Shown: positions 1-12,219 of the stretch, in pieces | Layout of the letters: every line of letters begins with the position of its first letter | Position numbering within the stretch: position 1 is the stretch's first letter | Source of the DNA: Ceratotherium simum simum | Lineage: Eukaryota; Chordata; Mammalia; Perissodactyla; Rhinocerotidae | Reading direction: 5' to 3' | DNA length: 64,000 bases | Assembly: GCF_000283155.1 (NCBI RefSeq) | Contig: NW_004454159.1 | Location: 22,352,734 to 22,416,733 of the forward strand | Notes under the pieces: generated by a model | What the model was told of the DNA's origin: nothing | Database searches by the model: none | The model's input: only the letters and a program-made list of their open reading frames with translations | Made by a program: the position numbers and the translations under genes

Positions 1-849
1 GGCATCCAGTGTGTATTCCCCAGACTTCATGACAATAGCCCCGCTTCATGTAGACATGCAACAGATGTGGATGATGCTTAGCACGAGCTGAGGACAGAGA
101 AAAAAACTACCATATCTTTATACTTGGCTGAAGGAAAAAATCTTTTCCCTTGAAAAGATCCGTGTAAATGTACGCCCTTAGCAAACTAGCTAATACGTCA
201 GGCTTCAAAGTGACCAGACTGTAGACTTACTGTTTTACTAATCCTCTGGCTTCCCCTGTTTTGAAACAGTTTCAGAAAAGTCCATTTTGGAATATTTTGC
301 CCTTGGCTTTAACACTTGGCAGAGGAGTTCACTGTCCTCTGCTCTTCCTTGTGTTAGTTATAAAGCTGTTTGTCATCTCTAGTATCCGGAACACCTGCTT
401 TTTTTAAAAGACTGTTGGCTCAGGGAAAAGAACATAAGTTATTTTTATGCAATAACTCGTCAGCTCAAGACTTTAAAAAACTCTATCTGAAACAGTGTAT
501 TTTCTTCCCTGCTAATCAAATAAGGTATTTTAAAAATCAGAATTTTTTATTTTACTAGAGTTTCCTTTTGAGATAAATCATTGAAGGGCAAGTGACAGGA
601 CAGTTGGGCAAACCAGAGAAAGAGTCTTTTGCTCATAACAGGATACACAAGGGAAGAAAAACACATGCCATCATGCCTTCCAATCCAGTGAGAGATTTTT
701 AAAAGAATTTATAGAAAACTAGGGAAAACATTCAAGAATTTAGGAAGATCAAGAAGATGAGGGAGACTCTTCATATGGAAGGTGACATTTAAAATCCCAT
801 GTTTAGTATGTATCTGTTGTTTTTGCCTACTTAGCAGACCTTCTCCCTT
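1..849. other. Unique sequence, no gene recognised
   Basis: I see no coding exon, RNA gene or recognisable repeat here. The sequence is moderately AT-rich with short A and T runs. The only open frames are about 60 codons with no protein-like features. Confidence 0.5.
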
Positions 850-1334
850 TTTCTAACAGCTATTATCTTTTCTTCTGGGAACTTCCTCTTCCTCAGTCGA
901 TAGATTTGTTTATCACTTGACCTGCTTCCCTCGCCATAGGGATGGGCACATGACCAAGACTAGCCAGTCAGAGTCTCCGATCCTCTTGGCCATAGTGATT
1001 GCACAGGGATGGAGACAATGGTTGGAGCTATTGAAAAAGAGTCATCTTTCTTGTTCTCTTATGGTTGTCAGCTCTGAGAGTGTTGTAGGCCTAGGGCAGC
1101 GGTGGCTGCCATCTTTGTTACCCTGAGGGGACAGCCGGATTGCAAATGAAGCCGATACAGAGTAAAGTAGTACTGAGAGGTGGAGAAAAAAAAGGAAATC
1201 TTAATAAAAAAATTTAAGCCCCTGGATTTCTTACTTACATGATCACAAAATTCCCACTCAGCTTCCCTTTTCAGCATAAGCTAGTTTGAGCTGAGGTTCT
1301 GTCTCTTGTAATCAAAAGATTCATAACTAATACA
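850..1334 (+). mobile_element. MLT1-type MaLR LTR relic
   Basis: The order of blocks fits an old MaLR (ERVL-related) LTR in sense orientation: a GGGCACATGACC block, a GCTGCCATCTTTGTTACC block followed by GAGGGGA, an AAGCCCCTGGAT block, and a 3' end TCATAACTAATACA. The element at 31605-32211 shows the same order, which supports one family. The 5' boundary is approximate and no TSD was resolved. It has no coding capacity; the open frames across it are chance. Confidence 0.6.
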
Positions 1335-1679
1335 CTGTGTTTGAGTGCAAATAAAAACTGTTAATAAAAGAGAAACGAAGGAAAAAAGAAAATAATAAGG
1401 GCCTCCCAAAATGGGGAAAAGAAAAAGAAAACTGGAAATGATTAGATAATTTCTCTTCCTTTCTCTCAATGTGTTAGCAGAAATTACACACATACACATA
1501 TACACAAATACATACATGGAAATTCTAAAGAGGATACCAATCTTAACTTAGCCACTAGAATTGAATACAAACTAAAAAATTGCAATAAAATTAACTGTTC
1601 CTGGCATAGGAGGTAGTCTGCATACAAAAGAAGAAATTTTTGAATCATACCTCCCAGCTCTTTCCATATAGTTTTTTCT

Positions 1680-2075
1680 ATTTTACCATTTGCCTCTTTT
1701 ATAAATAAAAAAGTAATTATTTTAAAAAATTAATGAACTAATGTATAACATTTTTTAAAAATATAAGTAATAAAGAAGACAATTCATTAAAAAATAAAAA
1801 TCCAAACCTTACTTTTCAAACCCATTCTTCGTGTGTCCTTGAGTGTACTCTTCCGGATCCTTTTCCTTGCATTTATCAAAAATATTTCTTTTTCTTTTAA
1901 CAAAAAATGGAATCAAAGCATACATCTTATTCCCAACATAATTCTTCTTTTTTTTTTTTTTTTACAATTAAAAGCATTTTATGGACATCTTTTCACGCAA
2001 AAACACATAGGTCCATCTCATTTTATTTAGTGGCTGACTGATATTTTAATGTATTGCTGGACATTTAGTCTGTCT
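1680..2075 (-). mobile_element. Old L1 3'-region fragment, antisense
   Basis: The stretch around 1890-2070 resembles antisense old L1 3' sequence: a 'tggaatcaaagcatacat' block, then 'atggacatcttttcac', then 'gctggacattta'. It is AT-rich and includes a T run near 1948-1963. The related antisense element at 32230 onward has the same succession. The ERE at 2086 interrupts it, and about 60 further bases (2391-2450) may belong to the same L1. No reading frame survives. Confidence 0.55.
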
Positions 2076-2085
2076 ATAGTGTTTT

Positions 2086-2380
2086 TTTGTCTTTGTTTTT
2101 GTTTTTGTGAGGGAGATCAGTCCTAAGCTAACATCCGTGCTAATCCTCCTCTTTTTGCTGAGGAAGACCGGCTCTGAGCTAACATCTATTGCCAATCCTC
2201 CTCCTTTTCTTTTTCGTCCCCAAAGCCCCGGTAGATAGTTGTATGCCATAGCTGCACATCCCTCTAGTTGCTGTATGTGGGACGCGGCCTCAAGGTGTAT
2301 CAATGCGCGCCCGGGATCTGAACCTGGCCCGCCAGAAGCAGAGCGCGTGCACTTAACCGCCAAGCCACTGGGCCGGCCCA
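2086..2380 (-). mobile_element. ERE SINE, long type, with target-site duplication
   Basis: This is a tRNA-derived perissodactyl SINE on the minus strand. The GGGCCGGCCC head is at the right end (about 2370-2379). The CTACCGGGGCTTTGG middle segment (complement) and two tandem copies of the GAGCTAACAT tail module follow towards the left. A 10-bp direct repeat ATAGTGTTTT at 2076-2085 and 2381-2390 brackets it exactly, as expected after L1-driven insertion. The tRNA-like A and B boxes lie in the right third. It is not a tRNA gene. Confidence 0.92.
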
Positions 2381-2454
2381 ATAGTGTTTTGTTTTCCTTT
2401 GCTTTGCTATTAGATCCAAGGATATAACAAACAACCTTCAATATATTTTTATAC

Positions 2455-2690
2455 TCCCTTTCTTTTTTATTTTATTTTTTCCTTATTGCAGTAACATTGG
2501 TTTATAACATTGTATAAGTTTCAGGTGTACATCATTATACTTCTATTTCTGCATAGATTACATCATGTTCACCACCCAAATACTAACTGCAACCCATCAC
2601 CACACACTTGTGCCGAATTATCCCTTTCACCCTCCTCCCTCCCCCCTTCCCCTCTGGTAACCAACAATCCAATCTCCCTTCTTTTTAAAA
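2455..2690 (-). mobile_element. Truncated L1 3' end, horse-type, antisense
   Basis: Read on the minus strand, this ends in the horse-type L1 3' UTR: TACACCTGAAA, TATACAATGTTATAAACC, TGTTACTGCAATAA, then an A-rich tail. The L1 3' UTR polypurine tract appears as a C-rich run at 2627-2654. The insertion is very short (about 235 bp). Imperfect flanking repeats ('tccctttctttttta' on the left, 'tcccttcttttta' on the right near 2675-2687) may be its target-site duplication. Confidence 0.75.
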
Positions 2691-4990
2691 TTAGGGTTAC
2701 TTCAGTTATTGTTGCAAGAATTTCCCAATTACAAACTATGAACTAACGATCAGGACAAGGACCAGTTAAATCTTCATCTTGCACACCTCCTTATGTACAC
2801 ACACACACTGGGTGTGATGAAATAATAGGCAGCAGTGAGGCGTGATTTGAAGTGTGACTTGAGAAGAAACATCAAGATAAATTATCTGGCCCGGGATGGG
2901 TGAGGCCTACACCCACATTACACATGCAGGGTTGCCTTCCCTTGTGTTCACGTATAACACTCAAATCATGTTCCAGGCCTACAGGCCTTGGCAGATGACT
3001 GACCTCTTAACCTACCTCTCCGCCATTGTCATTGTCAGCTTCCGTCAATTACTGCACAAGACTGTTAGTAAAACAGTTCTTCACCTTCAGGCAGATGTCT
3101 GTTGTGCATTTGTCTAGATTAAGAGGCTTACAAGCACTCCTAATTCTGAATTATGTGGGGGTGCTGGAGTCCTGGCAGGATTGACAATACAACGCTCCTC
3201 TTTAATCAGCCCAGTGGACAGGATTCATTTATTTTCCCTTCTGCTTTGAATTCTTTTCCAAGGAAACTTCTAGAGTTTTAAAAATAGTCCAGTCCTTTCT
3301 TTTTGCTTTTGTATCATTATTAAACCTGAAGACAGTATCAGCCCTTTTCGGGGGTACTGGGGTGGGTGTGATTTATGACACTTCAGGTTACTGAAGCCTG
3401 ACTCAATTACCTGCAATATTTTCCTCTACCTGCTCCAGGCAAGAAAACTTAAAAAAAAAAAAAAATGATCCCTTCTTGTAGTGGTTTATCACCTGGCTTC
3501 ATTTTCTTTACACTAGCATTTTTATTTCTGAAAGCGGGGAGATAAAATGTGCTGACTGATATACAGCACTTGTTCTCAGATAACCTGAGTGGTACAGGAC
3601 GCGCAGGTGCCTTGCCTGTGACCCCAGAGTGGCAGCAGGGCCCACTTTCACTTCGGTTTTATTGTTTTCTTCAGTTCTATTGAAAGTAAGAAAACAATGT
3701 GAGACGATTTTGTAATGAAATCTCCAATTGTAGCAGAATATTTGGCCAAAACACGCTGGCCAATTCAAACAGCAAGCCCTCTCTCTTTGCTGATAAGGAA
3801 GATAAGCTCCTGATGGTAGATTCCTGTTCAACATTGAAATGCAGGAGAGCCTCTGAAGCCCAAATCAACCAGACTTCTGGAGCTTCTTTTGTTTTCTTTG
3901 TTTGACTGTCATCAATGAGTCATAAATGGCTGCCATCAAAGCAGGGTCCCTTCCTTATGCAAGGCCAGTACTTGACTGCAAAATTGTGGGGTAGGCAAAG
4001 TTTATGTTGGGTACCAACCACCTCACTTCACTTTTCAATTGCCCTCTATCTCTCAAAATAGGCCCCAACTTCCTTTGCCTCTAGAAATCCACTATCCTCC
4101 CCTGGGCTGTGCTGCCCGGGACCACACCTTAGTCTTAGATCTGGGCTGTGTACCACCTCTCAGACTTTTCTGTCTCCACCCAACTCTTGCCACCAAAATG
4201 TACTTGTCTTGTGTCCCACTCCCTCTGGATCCTCATAGCATCTGGAGTGAGGCTGATAAACCTATACAAGTGAAGGTCACTAGTGGCTACATCTCTTGGG
4301 TAACATGTGCAGTTAAGAGGCTTCTCCTGAATCTGATTAGAATTCCCTCCAGGCAAAAGGAGTGAATATTATGGTGGGGCTTTAAGGCACTTTCTTATGG
4401 GAGGTGTTCAGTGACAGAGTGCTAACTCCTCAAAGCACATTATGAGGCAGCTTCCTACCACAACAACTTAGCCTGGCCTTCTGCCTTCTGCCATTTTGAC
4501 AGGAAACTCCATGGAATATCCTAACAGAGCTGCAACTATAACTTAGCGTCCTTAGGTCTCCTCCCCACAGCAGGAGAAGAGAGCTTTGCCAGGGAACATT
4601 CTCCAGCACGAGGCAGCCTCTCGACACTCCACAAGACAGATAGTGAAAAGATCCTGTTGTTTGAAATGTGTGGATTTTACTGATGACTTTTCTCACACTT
4701 ATGTCTCACCTCTTTGATGGCTAACCTGCCTTGTCTTCTAGAGGGCACACGGGTGACTAGGTGTGCTAACTGCTCTTATAGAACCTCGTTTAAAGGCTTA
4801 CCATGTTATATTCAACAAGGGAGCTCAAAAGAAACAGATATTGGGTCAAATTGGGATGAAGACAGTATTGTTCCAACTGAATGAAACATTCAATTATTAC
4901 TTTTGTCTCTTGTCTTTTCAAGTCAGTTCTATCCTCTCTGATACCTTCAAATTCCCTGTTTCATAATATGATTGTTTTTTCTTTAAACGG
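2691..4990. other. Unique sequence, no gene recognised
   Basis: I recognise no interspersed repeat, exon or RNA gene. Small features only: a short CA run near 2801-2810 and an A run near 3452-3465. Open frames up to 108 codons occur on both strands and overlap one another, with no signal peptide, domain motif or splice context. Confidence 0.45.
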
Positions 4991-7680
4991 TATAGATTCT
5001 ATGTAGTATTTCAATCTTATTTTCCAAGCAGCAACTGAAAATGTAGTATGTGATATAAGTGATTTTTGACTAAGATCATAGGGAAGAGAAGTTAATCTAA
5101 GGTTCTCATAAAGATGGTGATCTATTTCTCTATATTTCTTAAATATAAGTAAGAATTCATTTCACAGACTGCCATGTTTCCTCTAAATATTTCCCTAAAT
5201 TCAATTGATTATTCTCTGGTCAATCCTGCTAGTTCTATTGTGTCCTTTTATAAGGTAGTTTGGAATAGCTGACTAATATTCTATTACCAGGAGTAGATTT
5301 TCCTGCCTGCTTAAACTATTTTGGACATAGTTGTAGCTAAACACAGCACTTTCTAATTTTTCCATCGGTGAAGACCTTTGTTCAATTTACTCAGCTTTAG
5401 CACAACATAAAGAAAATTTATAGGCACAACATTGGTTAATTTTATATTCAATGAAGTGGCTATTTGAAGGATAAAGAATAATTGAAGACTTTGATTTAGA
5501 TTGCATTAAGCATCATAAATCAAAAATAAAAGAAAAATTTATTTACTTTTCACTCACTTAATTAAATATGTTCATGTTCAAGAGAGAAGAATTACACAAT
5601 TAGGGGAATACCTCACATCTCAAGAAATATAATAAAAATGAGATTGCAGTTATAAATCCTTAATCAGTGGATCTTAATGTTGGTGACAGGACATTGGGAA
5701 CAAGCTAATTGGCAATGTAAGAAAGACCTAAGGCAGGAGGGAGATTTTCAAATCAATAGAGTAAACAACTGGCTGACATTGGATAGATAAGAGAAACTTG
5801 TTTCTATATAACTATCCGAAAGCTGTATTTCCCCTTTGACCTCAGTCTGGGAAAGACTGAATCTATGATGTGAAGTGGTGAGTAGGGGATGAATCCAGGG
5901 ATTTCAGGCTTTCAGTTTGGGGCTTTGCCATAGTCCTAAATCATCCCTATGGTCTCAATTCATTCTTCCCTCCTTTCTCCTCAAACCATCTGTAAAGGCA
6001 ATAAAAATACCTGTCATTTTAGCATTTTGAGGCAAAGGCTTAGGAAGAAGGTAGAATTCTTTTCAAGATTTTTTTTAAAAGAAAGTACCCTAATGGCCTG
6101 GGCCTGTTTGGCTATGAAAGTTGAGCCCCTCCCCCCTCCCCCCCTTTAGGGAAGCCTAAAAGGGTTCCCCACCCTGTGATGTAATTACTCTCTATTAGCC
6201 ACAACACCTTCAATAGTCTTCTATCTTGAGTTGATAGTACTTTTGCAAGTGAAAAAAAAAGAATATTTTCTGCAGCTGCTATGTTGCCCAGTGCCAGGGA
6301 CACCATTTACTCCTAGATGCGCTCCAGAAGACGTCATTCACACAGGCTACAAAGTGAGTGAACACCCTAGCTTTGTGCAGAAATGGAGCCCTCAGTGCTG
6401 TCCAGAGTGGGGTGAGGGAATGTGGAAGAGGGTAGGCTGCCACATAGGCACAGGAATTCAGAGAAAGAGATAAACCGGAAGACAAATCCTCCTGGGAAAT
6501 CTGTGAAATATGGGGAGGGGCACTGAGATTTGGGGTAGTGATCCTGTTTATTTGGATATTAAAGAAAATGGTCGCCTCAGAAGGCTGGAAACTTGGGGAT
6601 AACCCTAGGGCAGACATTTAAAATGTGCATCCACAAATACACATCCTCCTGCATTCCCTGTCAAAATGGATCACATCTGTGATCCTCAGGGAGCCTATGT
6701 AGAAGGAAGAGACTCAGCCTGTGTGAGTATTGGGAGGGAAATGAAGAGGCTGTCCAGGAAGAGTCACTAATGAATCTCATTTTCCTTAAGTTCTTCCCTT
6801 TCATTCATCTCAGCATGTTTCAAAAGCTAAAGAGTTCGTTCTCCTACCCAAGAACACAAGTACAAGAACTGAACACTGTACAGAGTTAATTCAAATATGT
6901 GTATAAGGAATTTTAGTTAAATATTTACACTCTTGGAAAAAGATTGAGAAATTAGGTGAAAAAATCAGTTAAGATATTTGGGTTTATGTTTTATAAAGGC
7001 AAGTGCTTTTTTCTTTCTTTCCAGCATAATTTTTCAAAAAAGAGTTTAGTTTTTTGTTTCTTACATATAAAAATGCCCAAATCCTGAAAACATAAGAAAA
7101 TCAGAAAGAAAAATCATTGAACAATAAACGTGATGAACTTGATGTCAAGCTAAAATGAAACATTTTGACCCCCTTTGCCCTGTGGGGAGCCCCTCCCTAT
7201 TTGAGTAAAAGAGAACAAGTCTTTTTTATTTTAGCTTAAAAGATTGAAATTAAGGTCCTCTAAGCGAATGTGTATCTGACTTCAAATATTTTGCATATAA
7301 AACAGCCAAGTTAGAGAAAGGCTGGTTCAGCTGCAAGGACCATGTGACACCTACAAAGCAGGCAGTTCAGAGGGGGACGTTTCTCATGTGAGCCAAACGA
7401 GAAGCAGCTGGGGTGCCAGCATTCCTCCTCACCCCAGACACTCCCAAACTGGAAACTGAAGTGCCAGCTTTATGTGTATGCTGCGAGAGCTTATCTTTAA
7501 ATAGTCTTTCTGTTAAAATCATCTTTCATATATTAATAGGAACACCCCCCTCTGACTCCCAGCGCTAAAACACACACTCTCAAAGGAATAGTGGAGAATA
7601 CTTATTGTTTTGTGCTTTAATGACTAGGTGCCAGGACGTGAATAGATCACCATGAAGAAGGATAAATCCACAAACTGTGA
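4991..7680. other. Unique sequence, no gene recognised
   Basis: AT-rich non-coding sequence. A dense pyrimidine block of C runs lies at 6126-6144. No repeat family could be named, and no frame exceeds 112 codons. It may contain very old repeats too diverged to recognise by eye. Confidence 0.45.
6126..6144. other. C-tract, possible G-quadruplex on minus strand
   Basis: Three C runs of 4, 6 and 7 bases are separated by single T bases, giving on the minus strand three G runs long enough to supply four G-triplets. Such a sequence could form a quadruplex or i-motif. No neighbouring gene suggests a role. Confidence 0.5.
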
Positions 7681-7738
7681 AAATCCAAATCTGCCATATT
7701 GGGTAAGAAACTAGGCAGTTCAAAAACAAATGCCTTTG

Positions 7739-8458
7739 CCAACAGGCACATGAAAAGATGTTCAACATCACTGATCATTAGGGAAATGCAAATCAAAACT
7801 ACAATGAGATATCACCTTATACCTACTAGAATGGCTATAATTACCAGGAAAAAAACAACTAATGTTGGAGAGGATGTGGAGAAAAACGAACGCTCATACA
7901 CTCTTGGTGGGAATGCAAACTGGTGCAGCCACTATGGAAAACAGTATGGAGATTTCTCAAAAAACTAAAAATCGAAATACCATATGACCCAGCTATGCCA
8001 CTGCTGGATATTTATCCAAAGAACTTGAAAATACTAATTTGAAAAGATATATGCATCTCTATGCTCATTGCAGCATTATTCACAATAGCCAAGACATGGA
8101 AGCAATCCAAGTGCCCATCGACTGACGAATGGATAAAGAAGATGTGATATATATACACAATGGAATGCCATAAAAAAGACAAAATCGTCCCATTCGCAAC
8201 AATATGGATGGAACTTGAGAGTATTATGTTAAGTGAGATAAGCCAGTCAGAGAAAGACAAACATGGTATTATTTCACTCATAGGTGGAAGATAAATAAAT
8301 ACATGATGGACGAAGGAACAGATTAGTGGTTACCAGAGGGGTAGGGGGTTGGGGGGTGAGCATAAGGGGTAAAGGGGCACATATATATGGTGACTGACAA
8401 ATAATAAAGTACAACTGAAATTTCACAATGTTATATACTACTATGACACCAACAAAAA
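7739..8458 (+). mobile_element. 5'-truncated L1, sense, with TSD
   Basis: The element starts inside the ORF2 C-terminal part (CCAACAGGCACATGAAAAGA) and runs through ORF2 end blocks such as GAGGATGTGGAGAAA, the ATATGACCCAGC block, CAATATGGATGGAACTTGAG and GTGGTTACCAGAGGGG. It then has a G-rich 3' UTR tract and a short A-rich tail. The 11-bp repeat AAATGCCTTTG at 7728-7738 and 8459-8469 brackets it. Only about 720 bp of the 3' end inserted. The ORF2 part is broken by stops, so no protein is expected. Confidence 0.85.
8338..8377 (+). other. G-rich tract of L1 3' UTR
   Basis: Five G runs of 4, 5, 6, 4 and 4 bases lie within 40 bases on the sense strand of the L1. L1 3' UTRs are known to carry such polypurine tracts with G-quadruplex potential; here the spacing between the first four runs is 2, 2 and 9 bases. 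Confidence 0.75.
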
Positions 8459-8652
8459 AAATGCCTTTGAAACAGGCAAACATCTGATGAAAGGATTTTA
8501 CCTCAAGCCAAAATACCTGGATAATTACTTCAGTAGTATATATATAATAATATATACTACTATGACACCAACAAAAAAAATGCCTTTGAAACAGGCAAAC
8601 ATCTGATGAAAGGATTTTACCTCAAGCCAAAATACCTGGATAATTACTTCAG
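8432..8652. repeat. Exact 102-bp tandem duplication with 17-bp spacer
   Basis: Bases 8432-8533 recur without a mismatch at 8551-8652 (offset 119). The unit holds the last 27 bases of the L1, the right target-site repeat and 64 bases of flank. The spacer at 8534-8550 is AT-rich, and across the junction AGTAGTATATA (8532-8542) faces its complement TATATACTACT, forming a near-palindrome. The duplication must postdate the L1 insertion. Confidence 0.95.
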
Positions 8653-9091
8653 GAGCTTGTCCCCAAAAGTACCAGGATATAAATCAAAGACCAAGCCTGC
8701 TTTAAGCATAAGGAAAGCTTGCAAGTCCAAGAAAATGGGAAGACATGGTCACATTTGATGCTAACTATTAATATTGTCTGTGACAGCACTGATGTATCAG
8801 CTGGTTGCCAGCCTTCCATGCTGTAGTTTGAATGGAAGGCAGCGCAGGGACAGAGAACTTGGGGTCAGGTGCTCCAGGTACAGTTCCAATAAGGAGCGCA
8901 TTTTCATCCCGTTTGCTCTTGCCCAGTAGTAGTAACATTGCAGCATCATGTGACAACCAATTGTCCTTGAGCTTCCTAAAATGCTACATTTGGCCTGGCT
9001 ACCCCCTCCAAGGGAGGACTTTTGCATATGTTTGTAGACAGAGTCTTAATCTATGTGAGTTAGGGTAGGTAGACTCAAAGAACAGCTTGGG
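8653..9091. other. Unique sequence, no gene recognised
   Basis: No repeat or coding feature identified. Overlapping short frames on both strands are chance. Confidence 0.45.
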
Positions 9092-9106
9092 GACTTTGCC
9101 ACTTTC

Positions 9107-9351
9107 TTTCTTTCTTTTTTTTTTTTTGTGAGGAAGATCAGCCCTGAGCTAGCATCCATGCCAATCTTCCTCTTTTTGCCAAGAAAGACTGGCCCTGGGC
9201 TAACATCTGTGCCCATCTTCCTCCACTTTATATGGGACGGCGCCACAGCATGGCCTGAACAAGTGGTGCATCAGTGCACGTCTGGGATCTGAACCAGGGC
9301 TGCCAACAGCGGAGCACGCGCACTTAACTAATACGCCATGGGGCCGGCCCC
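9107..9351 (-). mobile_element. ERE SINE, short type, with TSD
   Basis: Minus-strand ERE with the head GGGGCCGGCCCC at the right end, the TCCCATATAAAGTGGAGGA middle segment (complement read) and tail modules with GAGCTAGCAT and GGGCTAACAT, preceded by a T run. The 15-bp direct repeat GACTTTGCCACTTTC at 9092-9106 and 9352-9366 is exact. Confidence 0.93.
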
Positions 9352-9366
9352 GACTTTGCCACTTTC

Positions 9367-10824
9367 AATGAGTACAACCCACAGAAAAAAATTTGCAGTT
9401 ATTCATGACAGAAGTAGAGACATATTGTTGTCTACCCTCAGGCCCCAGTCACAATCACCACATGGCCAGACCTATTGCACTGCATTTTCCTACATATCAG
9501 AAAGGAATAGCCACTGAGAGACCACTCCTCTTAGGGGAGTGAGGATTGTGCGATGTGACCATTGTGGGAGATACTCTAGGCTTGGGGCATGCCCCACAAG
9601 TCTCGTGAGACCTCAGGGACTGCTCAGCACAGCAGAGGTAAGAATTACCTGCTCTGGGCATATCTAAATGTTCAAGACCAGCCCAGACCCTCAGTGGACC
9701 TCTTGCCACTTTTCAAGGTGATTGTGATCCTGTACACAGTGAAAGTCACTCTGCGATTTGCAGATATATGCCTCAGATGGGGAAGGATATAATGGGTTGT
9801 GTGGTACCACCGCAGATACATGCTCATTCAGAGACTGTTCTTTGCTACACATAACAGGGCATTCATATTCTGCTTGACCTGCCAAACTACCCTAGTCCTG
9901 ACATTACCTCAGTGATGGACGGCCTGGGTTATGAGCCTACCTGACAAAAACACATTTTGCAAAGCCAAATATTTTCATCAGTACAAAATAAATATGCTTG
10001 CCAAAAACTACAAACCCACAGTTCCAATCTGTTAACACTTGTCAAAGATAAAGATACAGAACAATCAGTTTTCTTGGATTCTTTAGTTTCTGGTGTTACC
10101 TTTACTATTGTTTTTAATTACCTTTCAATTCCTACTTGGACACCAAGGTAATCACAGATTTTAAGAGAAAAGCTAAGTGTCAGGATAAAGAGTTACCAAT
10201 CTGGTCCCCGAGAGCAATTGTCAGCCATCTTGGTGTGGAGTGATTTTTCTGAGGTGGAGCATTTCATAATTTGGAACCAACGTTTTAAAACTTTGCACCC
10301 AATAATACTCAAACAGCTATGCATTCTTTAAAATTATTGTAACTACAGCTTCAAAGAAGCACAGGCTTCATGTGTTTCTACATTGAGTATTATCTATGGA
10401 AGAAAATTCTGGTCTAATATTCATGATGTAATGTATATCAGAGGCCAGTTTATTCAGGTGAGTGAACTAGACCTTAACATGAAGAAGAAAACTCATGCTG
10501 GATATTTTTGCATGGTATCTGGTGTTTGACATTACCGCATCAGCTTATAAAACTATTGTTTTCTTTGAGGATTCTTCATCTCAGGACTGATTATAAAAAA
10601 ATGTACAGCCGTTTTTTATTTTGAGCAGTAGGAGTTTAGACATTTTGTTTATAAGGTTAACATGAAATCTGCTCATCAGAGTTGAGGGTAAGCTCCGTGG
10701 GGCAATGTAGTAATTAAACTTCCCTGTGAAGTTGTAGGTTCTCAGATGGCATGTGTCCCAAGAAGTTCAGTCCTGCAATCTTGTGATTACAAGAGTTTGC
10801 TTTATGATCACCAAAAGAGTAGGT
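9367..10824. other. Unique sequence, no gene recognised
   Basis: No exon, RNA gene or named repeat seen. Frames are at most 92 codons. AT-rich in the second half. Confidence 0.45.
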
Positions 10825-10848
10825 TTGTGTGTGTGTGTGTGTGTGTGT
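10825..10848. repeat. (TG)n microsatellite
   Basis: Twelve TG units without interruption. Likely length-polymorphic. Confidence 0.95.
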
Positions 10849-12040
10849 AAGCAAATGACTCTTAAGCCTCCTATCTACATGGCTGTTTGAAATACAGCTC
10901 ATCAGGCTAAATTGAAAACACTCTTTGTTGACCTGAATATGTTTCTTTTTTTGAAATGTGCTGATTGCAACAGGTCTGTTATATGAAGTCACAATATCTC
11001 TACAGAATTAGAAAGCAGGAGGAGCAGAAGGGCTGTAAAGGGTCTTTGTGTTCACATTTCAAGACTTTACATATATGTCGTTTTTATTGTCACCCATTAG
11101 TCAAATGAGAAGTGGGGCATAATAAAGGCCAACCACTTTAATGTTTAAAAATTTTCCAAGATCAAAACCTGAGGTTTTAAAAATTATCTGCAGAAATTGA
11201 TAACTCAGTTGTGTTTGGGACTTGATCAACACTCACAGTCAAACTGAACATTGCTTTATAATTGTAGGGCTCATTAAATTTGGTTTAGCTACTTTTTACT
11301 AAGATGAAAATCACTTTCTAGCTATTGGAAGTGGTTCTTAAAATTTCAAAGAAATTTAAGATCAGTTTTCCAATAGTTCATATGTAACATGATCACCTTC
11401 CTTTATTTACTCCTCCTCTCCTGACTCCAACACACATAGACACACAGACACACACAGACACACACCGGGGGTGTCCAGATTCTGGAGGAACAGGGAAAGA
11501 GAGAGTTCAAATTTGTGAGCAGACACTTTGCCTGATATTAAGACTCTACTAAGAGTCTAATATGAAAGTGTATGGATGAGCATCAGAAAGTCTGCCCCAA
11601 ATTAATTAATATGCCAATGAAAAAAATCACAGCATCTCTCTTAAACTCTTTAGAGAATTAATGGTAGATAACATATGCACTTAAATTATTTACCAGCCTG
11701 AGCTTCACCAGGCACAAACAGCCACAAATTGAAAGAAATTTACATCTGATATATCCTGTCACTGATTTTGGTAAAGACCTACTCTCTAGGATGATAACTA
11801 TTAATTTCTCTGATTTTTTAGACACCACCAGGAAATCCCAAACTTCTCTAGTACTTAAATGCTTCCATCCTTAAACCCTAATCCCACTCCCCACACACAC
11901 TCCCAGAATTCATGCTTGTAAATGATTTCCTATCTGACTGCTATCTTTTGTGTCAACTTTCTTATTCTGTGTTCACTGTCAATAAAAATACATATTTATT
12001 TAGGTACTTTAGATATTTGTGGTTCCTTAATTTCTATAAA
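10849..12040. other. Unique sequence with a CA/GA-type simple tract
   Basis: Apart from an impure CACACA/CAGACA tract near 11430-11466, no gene or named repeat is seen. Confidence 0.45.
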
Positions 12041-12219
12041 GTTTATTTTATAAATAAGGAAATAGACACCAATAAGAAATTTACTGACTGGCTGAAGAAA
12101 CTTGTTTACAAAGTAGGCACTGACCTGCCCCAGGGAATCCAAGTGAGCCTGACTGTGAGCAGTGTCAGAGATGGAATCAAGGCCGTCCCATTAGCAGCCT
12201 AGATGGCCTCAGACTTCCC

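Noticed and set aside
10825..10848. Frames rich in His/Thr or Cys/Val across CA/GT repeats (also 24245, 29822, 36087)
   Set aside because: They are translation artefacts of dinucleotide repeats.
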